From contig NZ_VORW01000002.1 in assembly GCF_007997215.1 (NCBI RefSeq), positions 124,001 through 188,000 of the forward strand: a stretch of DNA of 64,000 nt, read 5' to 3'. Below the pieces are notes generated by a model that did no database searches, was not told the DNA's origin, and saw only the letters and a program-made list of their open reading frames with translations. Shown here piece by piece: positions 16,343-25,206 of the stretch. The DNA comes from Algoriphagus aquimarinus. Its GTDB lineage: Bacteria; Bacteroidota; Bacteroidia; Cytophagales; Cyclobacteriaceae. The position numbers and the translations under genes are program-made. Numbering within the stretch: position 1 is the stretch's first letter; each line of letters begins with the position of its first letter.

Positions 16343-16729
16343 ATGAAGCCTATACTCACAAAATCAGATTATAATACTATTAAGGACTTGATAGTCAATA
16401 CACCTTCTCATTTGATTACCAAAGAGATCTCTTTGTTGGCAAGAGAAATTGAAAAAGCCAAACTCGTTCCTGAATCTAAAATCGATTCCCATGTAATTCG
16501 AATCAATTCTCATTTTGAAGTTCAGGATGTAGCTTCTGGCCAACTTTTGAAATTCCAATTGACAATGCCCAAGTTTGGTAATATTGCTGAAAAAAGGCTG
16601 TCCATACTTTCACCTTTGGGGGTTGCTATGATTGGTTTTCAAGAAGGAATGGAGATTGAATGTACATTGCCTGGAGGCCTCAAAAAACTTAAAATATTGA
16701 GTGTCCATACTCCAGTTCTTACAGAATAA
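16343..16729 (+). CDS. GreA/GreB C-terminal domain protein (Rnk-like)
   Basis: 128 residues. It lacks the long coiled coil of GreA and has the Rnk-type layout: a short helical N-terminus (DYNTIKDLI...EIEKAKLVPE) followed by an FKBP-like C-terminal domain (about 48-125, including SILSPLGVAMIGFQEGMEI and a final LKILSV strand). Rnk-type proteins bind RNA polymerase and influence nucleoside-diphosphate kinase levels. A single gene ended by a strong terminator. Confidence 0.85.
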   Translation: MKPILTKSDYNTIKDLIVNTPSHLITKEISLLAREIEKAKLVPESKIDSHVIRINSHFEVQDVASGQLLKFQLTMPKFGNIAEKRLSILSPLGVAMIGFQEGMEIECTLPGGLKKLKILSVHTPVLTE

Positions 16730-16767
16730 AAAAAGGCTGTCTATTTCGAATAGACAGCCTTTTTTTG
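16729..16767. terminator. Bidirectional terminator between the Rnk-like gene and ilvE
   Basis: A long perfect stem AAAGGCTGTCTATT / AATAGACAGCCTTT around a TCG-centred loop, with A and T runs on both sides. It serves the two convergent genes. Confidence 0.93.
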
Positions 16768-16786
16768 CTAGTTAGAAACCAATTTT

Positions 16787-17854
16787 TTAGATAGTTATGA
16801 TCCAATTATGTGGATCGGCTATTTCAGCATGTTTAATACCATCCAGCTCAGCTAGAACTCTAAAGGAAAATGCGTCCTCAGATTTTGCAGGAAGCATGTA
16901 ATCTTTGCCATTTACATTGATTCGCTGTACATGAGCGATAGTCGCAGCTGTTCCAGTACCAAAAGCTTCTTCCAGTGATCCGTCATTTAAGGCTGTCTCG
17001 AGTTCTGAAACGGTTAGGAATCTTTCTTCCAAAGGTTCATTCCAATCCTTTGCCAATTGAATGACAGAATCTCTGGTGATACCTTTCAGGATGGTTCCTG
17101 TATTCGTAGGTGCAGTGATCAGCTTGCCGTTGATTTTGAACATGATATTCATAGTCCCACTCTCTTCGATTTTGCTGTGAGACTTCCCATCAGTCCATAG
17201 AAGTTGGTCGTAACCAGCCATTTGAGCTTGGCGTGCAGGATAAAGTGAAGCGGCATAGTTACCAGCTGTTTTTGCAGCTCCAGTACCACCTTCAGTAGCT
17301 CGGGTAAAAGTGGTTTCTACTTTTACACTTACTGGTTTGTTGTAATAGTTTCCTACCGGACAAGTGAAAATGATGAATTTGTAAGTATCAGAAGGTTTAA
17401 CCCCGATGTAATCATCCGTAGCAAACATGTAAGGCCTCACATAAAGCGATGCTCCTTTAGCAGTAGGTACCCAGTCTCTTTCGAGATCTAGCAGTTGGGT
17501 CATTCCTTCCATAAAGATTTCCTCAGGAAGGTAAGGCATGCACATTCTTTCGGCTGATTCATTCAATCGTCTCCAGTTCGCATCCGCACGAAAGACAATG
17601 ACTTTTCCTTCATCATTTTTGTAGGCTTTTAATCCTTCAAAAATTGACTGTCCATAGTGAAGTGTTGCGTTCGCTGGATTTAAACTAAGTGGTGCGTAAG
17701 GCACAATTTTAAGATCAGACCATTCACCATTTTTGTAATCCGCCACAAACATGTGATCGCTGATCGTGCGTCCAAATACTAAGTTGGAAAAGTCTGTTTC
17801 CGCTAATCTAGAGTTCTGAACTTTAGTTATCGGTAGGGCAAGTTGTGTCTTCAT
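16787..17854 (-). CDS. ilvE: Branched-chain amino acid aminotransferase
   Basis: 355 residues, class IV (fold-type IV) PLP aminotransferase. The PLP lysine is Lys195 in GTGAAKTAGNYAAS. Further family marks are LHYGQSIFEGLKAY, the phosphate-site EESGTMN and the GT(G)TAA run near the C-terminus. It makes or degrades Val, Leu and Ile with 2-oxoglutarate. Last gene of a minus-strand series, ended by the bidirectional terminator. Confidence 0.96.
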   Translation of the reverse strand: MKTQLALPITKVQNSRLAETDFSNLVFGRTISDHMFVADYKNGEWSDLKIVPYAPLSLNPANATLHYGQSIFEGLKAYKNDEGKVIVFRADANWRRLNESAERMCMPYLPEEIFMEGMTQLLDLERDWVPTAKGASLYVRPYMFATDDYIGVKPSDTYKFIIFTCPVGNYYNKPVSVKVETTFTRATEGGTGAAKTAGNYAASLYPARQAQMAGYDQLLWTDGKSHSKIEESGTMNIMFKINGKLITAPTNTGTILKGITRDSVIQLAKDWNEPLEERFLTVSELETALNDGSLEEAFGTGTAATIAHVQRINVNGKDYMLPAKSEDAFSFRVLAELDGIKHAEIADPHNWIITI

Positions 17855-17895
17855 TTGTTTTGCCTTTAATCTGGCTGAGCCAAGGTAGCTATTAA

Positions 17896-18444
17896 TTATT
17901 TTCTGGGATTCCAGATTACTTCATTTACATTAAGTTCTTGAGCCATCTTTCTGCATAGCACAAAGAGGTAGTCAGAAAGCCTGTTAAGGTATTGAATGAC
18001 TAATTCGGAGACTTCTTCCATAGCTGCCAGCTCGGTTACTATTCTTTCGCATCTCCTGCAGACTGTCCTGGCCAGATGGCCAAAAGAAACAGAAGGATGA
18101 CCACCGGGAAGTATAAACGATTTCAGAGGAGGAAGTGGTTTTTCCATTTCATCGATTTGCTTTTCCAGCATTTCAATGTCAGTTTCCAGCAAATCAGGCT
18201 TTTTTACATTCTGCTTGGCAGGGTCTGTGGCCAGATCTGCTCCAATAATGAACAGCCTGTCTTGAATTTCCTTCAAAACTTCAGCTCTCATCCAATTAAC
18301 CTCTTGATCTCGGAGCATTCCAATGTACGAATTAAGCTCGTCCACGGTGCCATAAGCATCGATTCTTATATCGAATTTAGGAACTCTCGTTCCTCCCAAT
18401 AGTGAGGTTTGTCCTTCGTCTCCTGTTTTCGTATAGATTTTCAT
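17896..18444 (-). CDS. ATP:cob(I)alamin adenosyltransferase, PduO type
   Basis: 182 residues. It opens MKIYTKTGDEGQTSLLGG with the family ATP-binding loop, then DAYGTVDELNSYIG, and later FILPGG and ARTVCRRCER, all hallmarks of the PduO/MMAB trimeric enzyme. It adds the 5'-deoxyadenosyl group to cobalamin for B12-dependent enzymes (in this phylum often methylmalonyl-CoA mutase). No cobalamin riboswitch is visible in the 61-nt upstream spacer. Confidence 0.94.
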   Translation of the reverse strand: MKIYTKTGDEGQTSLLGGTRVPKFDIRIDAYGTVDELNSYIGMLRDQEVNWMRAEVLKEIQDRLFIIGADLATDPAKQNVKKPDLLETDIEMLEKQIDEMEKPLPPLKSFILPGGHPSVSFGHLARTVCRRCERIVTELAAMEEVSELVIQYLNRLSDYLFVLCRKMAQELNVNEVIWNPRK

Positions 18445-18505
18445 CTTTTTGTCCTTGATTCCCTTGGGACAAAAATAAGAATCTATTTGAAATTATAAGG
18501 TGTGA

Positions 18506-19222
18506 TTAGGCGTGCATTGCAATTCCTCTGGTAGGATTCGGGTTTACTGTGTCCGATTCTACCAATCCATCGCGCAATCTTACGATTCGGTGTGCGTAAT
18601 GTGCAATGTCATCTTCGTGCGTTACCATGATTATGGTGTTGCCTTTGGAGTGTAAATCATGGAAAAGTTCCATGATATCGTGAGATGTCTTTGAATCCAA
18701 GTTACCTGTTGGCTCATCGGCAAGGATAATACTTGGAGTATTTACTAAGGCTCTGGCAATCGCTACACGCTGCCTCTGACCACCTGAAAGCTCATTTGGG
18801 CGGTGCTTAGTTCTATCTCCAAGTCCTACATTTGATAGAGCTTGAAAAGCAATATCTTCTCGATCAGATTTGCTCATACCTGCGTAGACCAATGGAAGCG
18901 CTACGTTTTCTAGGCAGCTTGCTCTAGGCAGAAGGTTGAACGTCTGAAATACAAATCCAATTTCTTTATTTCTAATTTCTGCCAATTCATTCTCGGTCAT
19001 GTCAGATACATCCTTATTATTTAAGACATAAGTACCAGAAGTAGGTGTGTCTAGACAGCCAATGATATTCATCAACGTTGATTTTCCCGAACCAGAAGGC
19101 CCCATGAAAGCTACATATTCTCCTTTATCTACTGAAATGGAGACAGACTTGAGTGCTTGAATAATTTCAGAACCCATTCTGTATGTTTTGTTGATTTCGT
19201 TGGTTTCTATAATTTTCGTCAT
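18506..19222 (-). CDS. ABC transporter ATP-binding protein (LolD/MacB type)
   Basis: 238 residues from the ATG at 19222; the frame is open 20 codons further but that stretch is not family-like. Walker [10 protein letters not shown], signature [15 protein letters not shown], Walker [14 protein letters not shown]-loop MVTHEDD. The DEPTGNLDS and [12 protein letters not shown] strings place it in the lipoprotein-release/MacB/FtsE group that pairs with FtsX-fold permeases. No permease gene is next to it, so its partner is elsewhere. Confidence 0.93.
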   Translation of the reverse strand: MTKIIETNEINKTYRMGSEIIQALKSVSISVDKGEYVAFMGPSGSGKSTLMNIIGCLDTPTSGTYVLNNKDVSDMTENELAEIRNKEIGFVFQTFNLLPRASCLENVALPLVYAGMSKSDREDIAFQALSNVGLGDRTKHRPNELSGGQRQRVAIARALVNTPSIILADEPTGNLDSKTSHDIMELFHDLHSKGNTIIMVTHEDDIAHYAHRIVRLRDGLVESDTVNPNPTRGIAMHA

Positions 19223-19298
19223 GGCTGGGGGTTTTGCTAAAGTTAATATTTTGGGATAGAAAATAAATTTCCGCTTACACAAAAAACGTTAATGGAAT

Positions 19299-22082
19299 TC
19301 AATAGTTCATGTTTTGGAGGAGTTCAAGCTCTGCTGGACTTACCCATTGTTTTAAAATCTCTAAGGATTCATTCGCATAAGTATCAAGTCCACTCTCTCT
19401 GGCTGCCTTGATTTTTTTTATCCAAAGGATAGGGTCTTGATTAAATTCAGTAGCTGCATTCAATATTTCGTATTGAGTAAGTGGATCAGTATTTATATCT
19501 ACTGCGCTAATTATCAATGGACTAAGGTATGGATTTGCAGTAAGTTCATTGCTAGCCTTTACCCATGAAATAAATGAATTTACAGCATCGATATTCTTCA
19601 GGTCTGGATTGTTTACGAATGCTTTAAGTTGTTCTTGCGGGCCAATTATGTCCGCAATATATTTTTCTAATTCTTTTAAATCTGCTGATGCTAGGCCATG
19701 TGCTTTGAATACAATTAGACGAATTGCTATGTCCGTTTTCAATTCATTTTCAGGAAGTGTCCGCCATTGAAGCAGTATTTTTTGTGGCAATGTCTGGTGA
19801 AAACGACCGATTATATTCAAATACTCATGAATAGTAGTGTCCTGATTCGATACGTAGCTAGGGAGTCGAATTTGATATTTTTCTCGAATTTCTACTGCTT
19901 TTTCAGGCATTCCTGCCAGTCCAAAGATACTCCAGTGATGTGTGCTGAATCCTTGAAAACCTTTGTCCTCGGCAGCTATAAATTCATTGGCTGCTTTTTG
20001 AAAATCCAGGTTTTGAGCTAAAATACTTCCCGAAAGCTGCAAATAGTAAGCAGCATCATTGGGGTTTCTAAAGGCCAAACCATTTAGGTTTTTCACCGCC
20101 TCAGTCACTCTTCCAGCCGCCAAACTTCTAATTACGGCGGTTTCTTGAAGTGACATTAGGTAGTCTAGCATTTCAGGTTTTTGCCCCAGACTATCTAAAA
20201 ACGCAAGATCTGAATTGGGATCATTTCTGTTGATCTCAGACATCAGGTTTCTCCATCCTGCATTAATAAGCATAGGAGAGGTCTCATCCTGCAATTTTCC
20301 TTTAATGGATTGGACCAGTTCTTCTGAAGGAATATTGGCCAAGGCATTTGATGCTGCAAGTTGATTGAGTTGCGAGATCAAATCTAACGGTTTAGTTAAA
20401 TTGACTTCTGGCTGCCCAAGCTTGGTTTTTAAAGCGGTCAGGTTAGAATTCAAAACTGGATCATCACTTTCGGACTGAGACATCAATTCCAATGCTTCAG
20501 CTGACTTGTTGACCTTGGTATAAAGCAAACTTAGATTGTTAACCAAGTGTGGCTCGTTTGGAAAAATAGTGAGACCTTTTTCCAAATAATATATCGCATC
20601 AAACACTTTGTTTTCCAAGTGAAGTCTTTCGCTCAAAAGCAAAATATTATCTACTTGTGGAGCTTCTGTAATGCTTTCTTCCAAATTCTGCTTTGCCAAG
20701 GTAGGCTGCTTCAGATCTAACAGTAATTTGGCAGTAGCAAACTTGGCTTTAGGGTTTTTGCGGTAGCGCATCCAGGCATTTTCATATAAAATACTGGCCT
20801 CAAGTTTCTTGTCAATTTGATAGTAATAATCCGCAAGAATATTACTCGTCATACCGTTAGCCTGAACTCCTACTATTCCCTCAGCATAAGTTGTAATGAC
20901 CAGAATTGTAATTAATCCACCTATCCTAACATGATAATAGACAAGTGAATATGGTTTGTAAATTATTTTGTCAATCGCCTTACCTGAGTTCATGACCGCC
21001 ATGAAATTTGCCATTAGGTAGATGAAGAAAAATAAAGAGAACCCAAACTGCGAATACACAAGAAGATGTTTAAAAAGTTCTTCCCCAGGTTGATTTCCTG
21101 AGAGTTTCAATTTCCAAACAAGCCATAATGAGAGACCGAATCCAATTAAATGAAGTGCTTTAATGACAGCAGAAGTTGACACTAGCTCCTCACTTTGATC
21201 TACTTTTTCTCCAACAGAAATCCATCCAAATATCCCTAGTGGTATTAGGAGGAATAGTGCGGAAAATACCGGGAATGGAAAATTTAAATCTCCCTGCAAG
21301 TCCAGGAGAAGAATGAAAAGTGTGACTAAATAAATCAAAGCTATGAAGCTGATTTGAACAGTTATGTTCACATTGAGATTACGATTTGCTCTGGCAAGCA
21401 AAATGTAAATCCCGGAAATTATTCCGTGACCGTTCCAAAATATCCAAGCAAGTGCTAGACAAAAACCAATAGTAAGACTGTGCTCAGCAAGATAGATTTC
21501 TGGACTTGTTATTGGGCTTTGAATGATAAGTATAGCAAGAGCAGAAAATGTCCCTGCAAAAATCGTTATCCATTTGATTACTAGATGTGTTTTTTGGCCC
21601 CAAAGGTGAAAATAGATCAACGGAACCAGTGTCCCCGTCAGAAGAATAATCAAGGGATAATTAGCACTTTGGCCTCCGATATTTAGGCCATTAAAATTGC
21701 TTAGTGTGAGTAGTGCTATCCAAATAATGCCCCCAACAATGAAGAACACTTTTTTGAACTCGGTAAGCAAAGCCAAAACTGAAACTACTCCCAGCCAGAC
21801 TATGCCGGCATAGATATAGGATTCGGTTAGATGGATTTCAGGGGCTAAAGCTTGGAATTCCTGGAAAACCAGGTAATTATCTACTTTAATTGGAAAGGAA
21901 ATAGGTCCAATCTGAACCCAGTCAAATGGGATTGCAATGGTATCCAGAAATGAGCCTGCCTGAATATTGATATAAGGTTGAGGGTCAAAAATCAGGTAAT
22001 ACAGCGCAAAAAGCCCTCCTGAAATTATGAATAGGAGGGCTAAGATTTTAAATACTAGGGAGGTTTTCAATGTGTTTTTCAA
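19299..22082 (-). CDS. Large membrane protein with C-terminal TPR region
   Basis: 927 residues. The N-terminal half (about 1-430) has roughly eleven to twelve hydrophobic segments; the rest (about 435-927) is helical with TPR-like units, clearest around YYYQIDKKLEASILYENAW, LLLDLKQPTLAKQNLEES and DAIYYLEKGLTIFPNEPHLVNNLSLLY. It starts five bases after the gatC stop. I do not recognise a named family; it may be an envelope assembly or sensing protein. No catalytic motif seen. Confidence 0.8.
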   Translation of the reverse strand: MKNTLKTSLVFKILALLFIISGGLFALYYLIFDPQPYINIQAGSFLDTIAIPFDWVQIGPISFPIKVDNYLVFQEFQALAPEIHLTESYIYAGIVWLGVVSVLALLTEFKKVFFIVGGIIWIALLTLSNFNGLNIGGQSANYPLIILLTGTLVPLIYFHLWGQKTHLVIKWITIFAGTFSALAILIIQSPITSPEIYLAEHSLTIGFCLALAWIFWNGHGIISGIYILLARANRNLNVNITVQISFIALIYLVTLFILLLDLQGDLNFPFPVFSALFLLIPLGIFGWISVGEKVDQSEELVSTSAVIKALHLIGFGLSLWLVWKLKLSGNQPGEELFKHLLVYSQFGFSLFFFIYLMANFMAVMNSGKAIDKIIYKPYSLVYYHVRIGGLITILVITTYAEGIVGVQANGMTSNILADYYYQIDKKLEASILYENAWMRYRKNPKAKFATAKLLLDLKQPTLAKQNLEESITEAPQVDNILLLSERLHLENKVFDAIYYLEKGLTIFPNEPHLVNNLSLLYTKVNKSAEALELMSQSESDDPVLNSNLTALKTKLGQPEVNLTKPLDLISQLNQLAASNALANIPSEELVQSIKGKLQDETSPMLINAGWRNLMSEINRNDPNSDLAFLDSLGQKPEMLDYLMSLQETAVIRSLAAGRVTEAVKNLNGLAFRNPNDAAYYLQLSGSILAQNLDFQKAANEFIAAEDKGFQGFSTHHWSIFGLAGMPEKAVEIREKYQIRLPSYVSNQDTTIHEYLNIIGRFHQTLPQKILLQWRTLPENELKTDIAIRLIVFKAHGLASADLKELEKYIADIIGPQEQLKAFVNNPDLKNIDAVNSFISWVKASNELTANPYLSPLIISAVDINTDPLTQYEILNAATEFNQDPILWIKKIKAARESGLDTYANESLEILKQWVSPAELELLQNMNY

Positions 22083-22087
22083 AAGTG

Positions 22088-22375
22088 CTATTCCATTACT
22101 TTAGGTACTCGGAAGTAGTCAGAATCTCTTTTAGGGGCGTTTTTAAGCCCAGATTCATGGTCCAGTTGATGGCCTACTTTATCCTCACGCATCACATTCA
22201 CTTCGGATGACATGGTGGTCAGAGGCTCTATATTGTCTGTATCAATTTCATCCAATTTTTCTACCCAGTCGAGAATTTGACTCATGTCCTTCGACATTTT
22301 CTCAGCACTGCTTTCGTCAAATTCCAGCCTCGCTAAGTGCGCGATTTTCTTGATTGAATTAGTATCTATTTTCAT
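22088..22375 (-). CDS. gatC: Asp-tRNA(Asn)/Glu-tRNA(Gln) amidotransferase subunit C
   Basis: 95 residues, the normal GatC length. Opening MKIDTNSIKKIAHLARLEF, middle LDWVEKLDEIDTDNIEPLTTM and end RDSDYFRVPKVME are family hallmarks (the C-terminal ..VPKV.. tail contacts GatA). Needed to make Gln-tRNA(Gln) or Asn-tRNA(Asn) by transamidation. Preceded by the 103-nt duplicated intergenic cassette. Confidence 0.96.
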   Translation of the reverse strand: MKIDTNSIKKIAHLARLEFDESSAEKMSKDMSQILDWVEKLDEIDTDNIEPLTTMSSEVNVMREDKVGHQLDHESGLKNAPKRDSDYFRVPKVME

Positions 22376-22478
22376 ATGATTATAAATTGTTTTTTAAAGG
22401 CCATCCCGATAGCTATCGGGAGGAATCTCGCAATTCTGCAAATCATTCTTCTTTATAACTCTTGGTCCTTGCTCGATT
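22376..22478 (-). repeat. Duplicated intergenic cassette, copy 1 (plsC to gatC)
   Basis: Read on the minus strand, the whole gap from the plsC stop (ACATGA) to the gatC ATG is about 90% identical over its full length to the gap at 54335-54436. Shared blocks include AATCGAGCAAGGACCA, GAATGATTTGCAG, TTGCGAGATTCC and the palindrome TCCCGATAGCTATCGGGA (22404-22421). Orientation to the flanking genes is the same in both. It looks like a dispersed palindromic element of the REP/MITE kind that is transcribed within operons. Confidence 0.85.
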
Positions 22479-23210
22479 TCATGTGTTTAAATTGTCTAGG
22501 GCGAGTTGAGTCTGGATTACTTGGAAGCATTCTTCTTTCAAAGCCTTTTCAGAATCAAAATTATCAGGAAACAATGGGTCATGGAGAACCATTTTAGCTG
22601 ATCTCCAATGAAACAGAAGTTTCCCGTCATCGGGTAAAATTAGATGATTATAGGATAAAGTGACAGGGATAATGGGGATTTGTTTGTCTTTAGCCATTCT
22701 GAAAGCCCCGTTTTTGAATGGAATCATCTCAGGAGGATTTTTGGTAAAGATTCCCCCTTCTGGAAAAATGATCACTGAACTTCCTGATTCAAGTGCTCGG
22801 TCAGTGCGTTTCATCGTTTCCGCTCTACTTCTCAATCTATCCCTATCCACTGCAATATGAAGATTCTTGAAATAATAGCCGAAGAGTGGCGCTTTCCGAA
22901 TGGAAGCTTTTCCTACAAAAAGTACATCTCCGGGAATGAATCCCATCATGGCAATATCCAAGTAACTGAAATGATTTGCCAAATAAATGTAGGGTTTGCC
23001 TTTTTCAATCTTCTCGCTTTTCTCAAACTTCACAGGAAGGAAAATGCACGTAAAATATCCTCTTGCCCAGTAGCGATTGATTCTTCTGCCGTATTTGTTC
23101 CAACCAGGAATCCAGATACAAATCAGAATAAAAGGGAAGATTATAAGAAAGCTAAGGATGAAGATTATTGAGGCATAGATCGAATACAGCCTTGCAAGAA
23201 GGTTATTCAT
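22479..23210 (-). CDS. plsC: 1-acyl-sn-glycerol-3-phosphate acyltransferase (PlsC family)
   Basis: 243 residues. One N-terminal membrane helix (about 8-30), then the acyltransferase signature NHFSYLD (the H-x4-D catalytic pair, about 77-83) and the FPEGG substrate motif (about 149-153). It makes phosphatidic acid at the inner membrane; lipid A-type or ornithine-lipid acyltransferases of the same fold cannot be excluded. Its start overlaps the truncated-haemoglobin stop by eight bases. Confidence 0.92.
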   Translation of the reverse strand: MNNLLARLYSIYASIIFILSFLIIFPFILICIWIPGWNKYGRRINRYWARGYFTCIFLPVKFEKSEKIEKGKPYIYLANHFSYLDIAMMGFIPGDVLFVGKASIRKAPLFGYYFKNLHIAVDRDRLRSRAETMKRTDRALESGSSVIIFPEGGIFTKNPPEMIPFKNGAFRMAKDKQIPIIPVTLSYNHLILPDDGKLLFHWRSAKMVLHDPLFPDNFDSEKALKEECFQVIQTQLALDNLNT

Positions 23211-23577
23211 GATTGATCATATGGTTAGCAGCCTTGACAAAATAGCTCATCATGGCCTCCCGAATATTCGTTTCTAGTTCAACTTGATCCAGCGCCACTA
23301 GCATAGCATTCATCCAATGATCACGCATGGCAGCATCTATTTTCCATTTGGCATGCCTCATTCTCAGTCTTGGATGGCCTCGCTGCTCAGAGTAAGTCTC
23401 AGGGCCTCCGAATACTTGGAGTAAAAAGAGAAAAAGACGCTCTTCAGCTGGAGCCAACTCATCCGGATACAGCTTTTTCAAAGCATCATTTTTGGAAACT
23501 TCCTGATAAAAATAGGAGGTAAGTAAGCGGATTTTTTCTTCGCCGATCAGGTCGTATATCGTCTGAGAGGTATTCAT
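23203..23577 (-). CDS. Truncated haemoglobin, group II (GlbO-like)
   Basis: 124 residues, two-over-two globin. The proximal region GGPETYSEQRGHPRLRMRHAKWKI and the Tyr-rich B helix (TSYFYQEV) match group II truncated haemoglobins; the proximal His is in RMRHAKW. These proteins bind O2 or NO and may detoxify NO. Located between nfeD and plsC in a tight minus-strand group, overlapping plsC. Confidence 0.9.
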   Translation of the reverse strand: MNTSQTIYDLIGEEKIRLLTSYFYQEVSKNDALKKLYPDELAPAEERLFLFLLQVFGGPETYSEQRGHPRLRMRHAKWKIDAAMRDHWMNAMLVALDQVELETNIREAMMSYFVKAANHMINHE

Positions 23578-23599
23578 GGGGCAAACTTACCAATTTCTG

Positions 23600-24955
23600 T
23601 CAAGCCTCCCATTTTTTCACTTTCAGCGAAGTGCCTTCAGTAGAAATGACAATGATATTTTCACCCTGATCAATAAATTCTCCTCGGGAATATGCGTCAT
23701 AGATGTCTCCATTTATTTCGATTTTTCCACTTGGTCTTAATCTAGAGTGAACCACGCCAGTTTGACCTTTTAGGGTATCTGCATAGAAAGATGAAGTGTA
23801 GCCATCGCTTCTTTGCTGAGTAGTGGCTAGCGTGATAGTTTTGAATGCTCCCCATTCATTTACTTTTGGTGTAAGCCAAAAAACCAATCCTACGGAGGCT
23901 ATTGCAGCAATTATTACGGTGAGCAAAGCTCCAAAGAGATCTGCGGCCGGTACAAATTCAAAGTTGAAATTCTGATTAGGGATCATACCTAGTACCAATC
24001 CTGTCAAAATCCCGATGATGCCCAATACGCCGAAAATTCCAAAACCAGGGATAACAAAGAGTTCTACCGCCAATAAAATCACACCTATAAAAAAGACTAA
24101 GATCTCCCAATTTTCAGCCAAACCATTAAGATAGTATGGGATGAAATAGAGAAGCGCTGCTATTACGGATGCTAGAATAGGGAAACCTATGCCTGGAGTT
24201 TGCAACTCAAAGTATAAGCCGCCGATAATGATCAGGATCAAAAACCCACTTACGGCGGGATTTAAGAAGAAGGCGATTATTTGTTCTGCTACATCTGTTT
24301 CGTATTCAATAATTTCGGCATCTGCAAGGTTTTGAGATTCAAGAATTGCTTCAATTGAGTCGTATTGACCTTCGCTAAAACCGTATTTTTCAGCCTCGGA
24401 AGCAGAGAAAGTAATCACAGAACCAGCTTCTGATATTCCTTCGATCTCGATTTTCTCATCTACCATCGCTTCTGCTATTTTTGGATCTCTACCCTGCGCT
24501 TCAGCAGTACTTCTCATCATCGAACGCATGTAGGATTGGTATTTGTCAGGAGCCGCAGCTCCATCCGTTCCGTTAACTACAGTGGCTGCGCCTATACTTG
24601 CACCAGGTGCCATGTAAATACTGTCCGTAGCTATGGAGATCAATGCGCCTGCTGAGGCAGCATCCTTATTTATAAAGACATAAATAGGGATTGTGGAATT
24701 AAGGATCATTGTTCGTATGGCATCTGCATCGTTTACAGCTCCACCATACGTATCCATGTCAATTATAATCAAATCAACATCGTCTAATTCGGCTTTTTCC
24801 AGCGCTAGTTTCACCCTACGTGTCATGGCAGGATCAATATCCGTGTCGATTTTGAAGGTGAAAACCTTCTTGTTATTACCAGTATCAGTTTGGCCTAGAA
24901 CCAGTTGAGAAGAAAGTAGGAGTAAAAGTAGTAATGAGCTAAAATAGATTTTCAT
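23600..24955 (-). CDS. NfeD family membrane-bound serine protease
   Basis: 451 residues from the ATG at 24955, chosen because it opens a signal peptide (MKIYFSSLLLLLLLSSQLVLGQ). The ClpP-like domain (about 30-205) has DTYGG, the nucleophile Ser in KDAASAGALISIA and GASIGAA. Then come four to five membrane helices (about 230-360) and a C-terminal OB-fold NfeD domain (about 395-451, GQTGVVHSRLRPSGKIEINGD). Full-length NfeD proteins work with SPFH/stomatin proteins in membrane quality control; no SPFH gene is seen here. Confidence 0.92.
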   Translation of the reverse strand: MKIYFSSLLLLLLLSSQLVLGQTDTGNNKKVFTFKIDTDIDPAMTRRVKLALEKAELDDVDLIIIDMDTYGGAVNDADAIRTMILNSTIPIYVFINKDAASAGALISIATDSIYMAPGASIGAATVVNGTDGAAAPDKYQSYMRSMMRSTAEAQGRDPKIAEAMVDEKIEIEGISEAGSVITFSASEAEKYGFSEGQYDSIEAILESQNLADAEIIEYETDVAEQIIAFFLNPAVSGFLILIIIGGLYFELQTPGIGFPILASVIAALLYFIPYYLNGLAENWEILVFFIGVILLAVELFVIPGFGIFGVLGIIGILTGLVLGMIPNQNFNFEFVPAADLFGALLTVIIAAIASVGLVFWLTPKVNEWGAFKTITLATTQQRSDGYTSSFYADTLKGQTGVVHSRLRPSGKIEINGDIYDAYSRGEFIDQGENIIVISTEGTSLKVKKWEA

Positions 24956-25206
24956 TTTTGGATTGCATGTACGAATGATAAAAGATACGAAATACCCATA
25001 AAAAGTGATTCTTTTCTTCACTTAGCTGTGATTTATTGATGGAATATTCACTTATAAATTCCGATTCTTGGACTATTCTTCGATCTTTGCTTGGAATACA
25101 GGATGAGTAATGCTCGATTTCTTTTCTAGCATAATTCTTGCCCCAATTGACTTTGGAAATTAATCTTGTATTTCTAATTCGTTTACTCCCAACTCAGTAC
25201 ATCCCT

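Noticed and set aside
18445..18505. Cobalamin riboswitch before the adenosyltransferase gene
   Set aside because: The upstream spacer is only 61 nt and shows no B12-box-like sequence.
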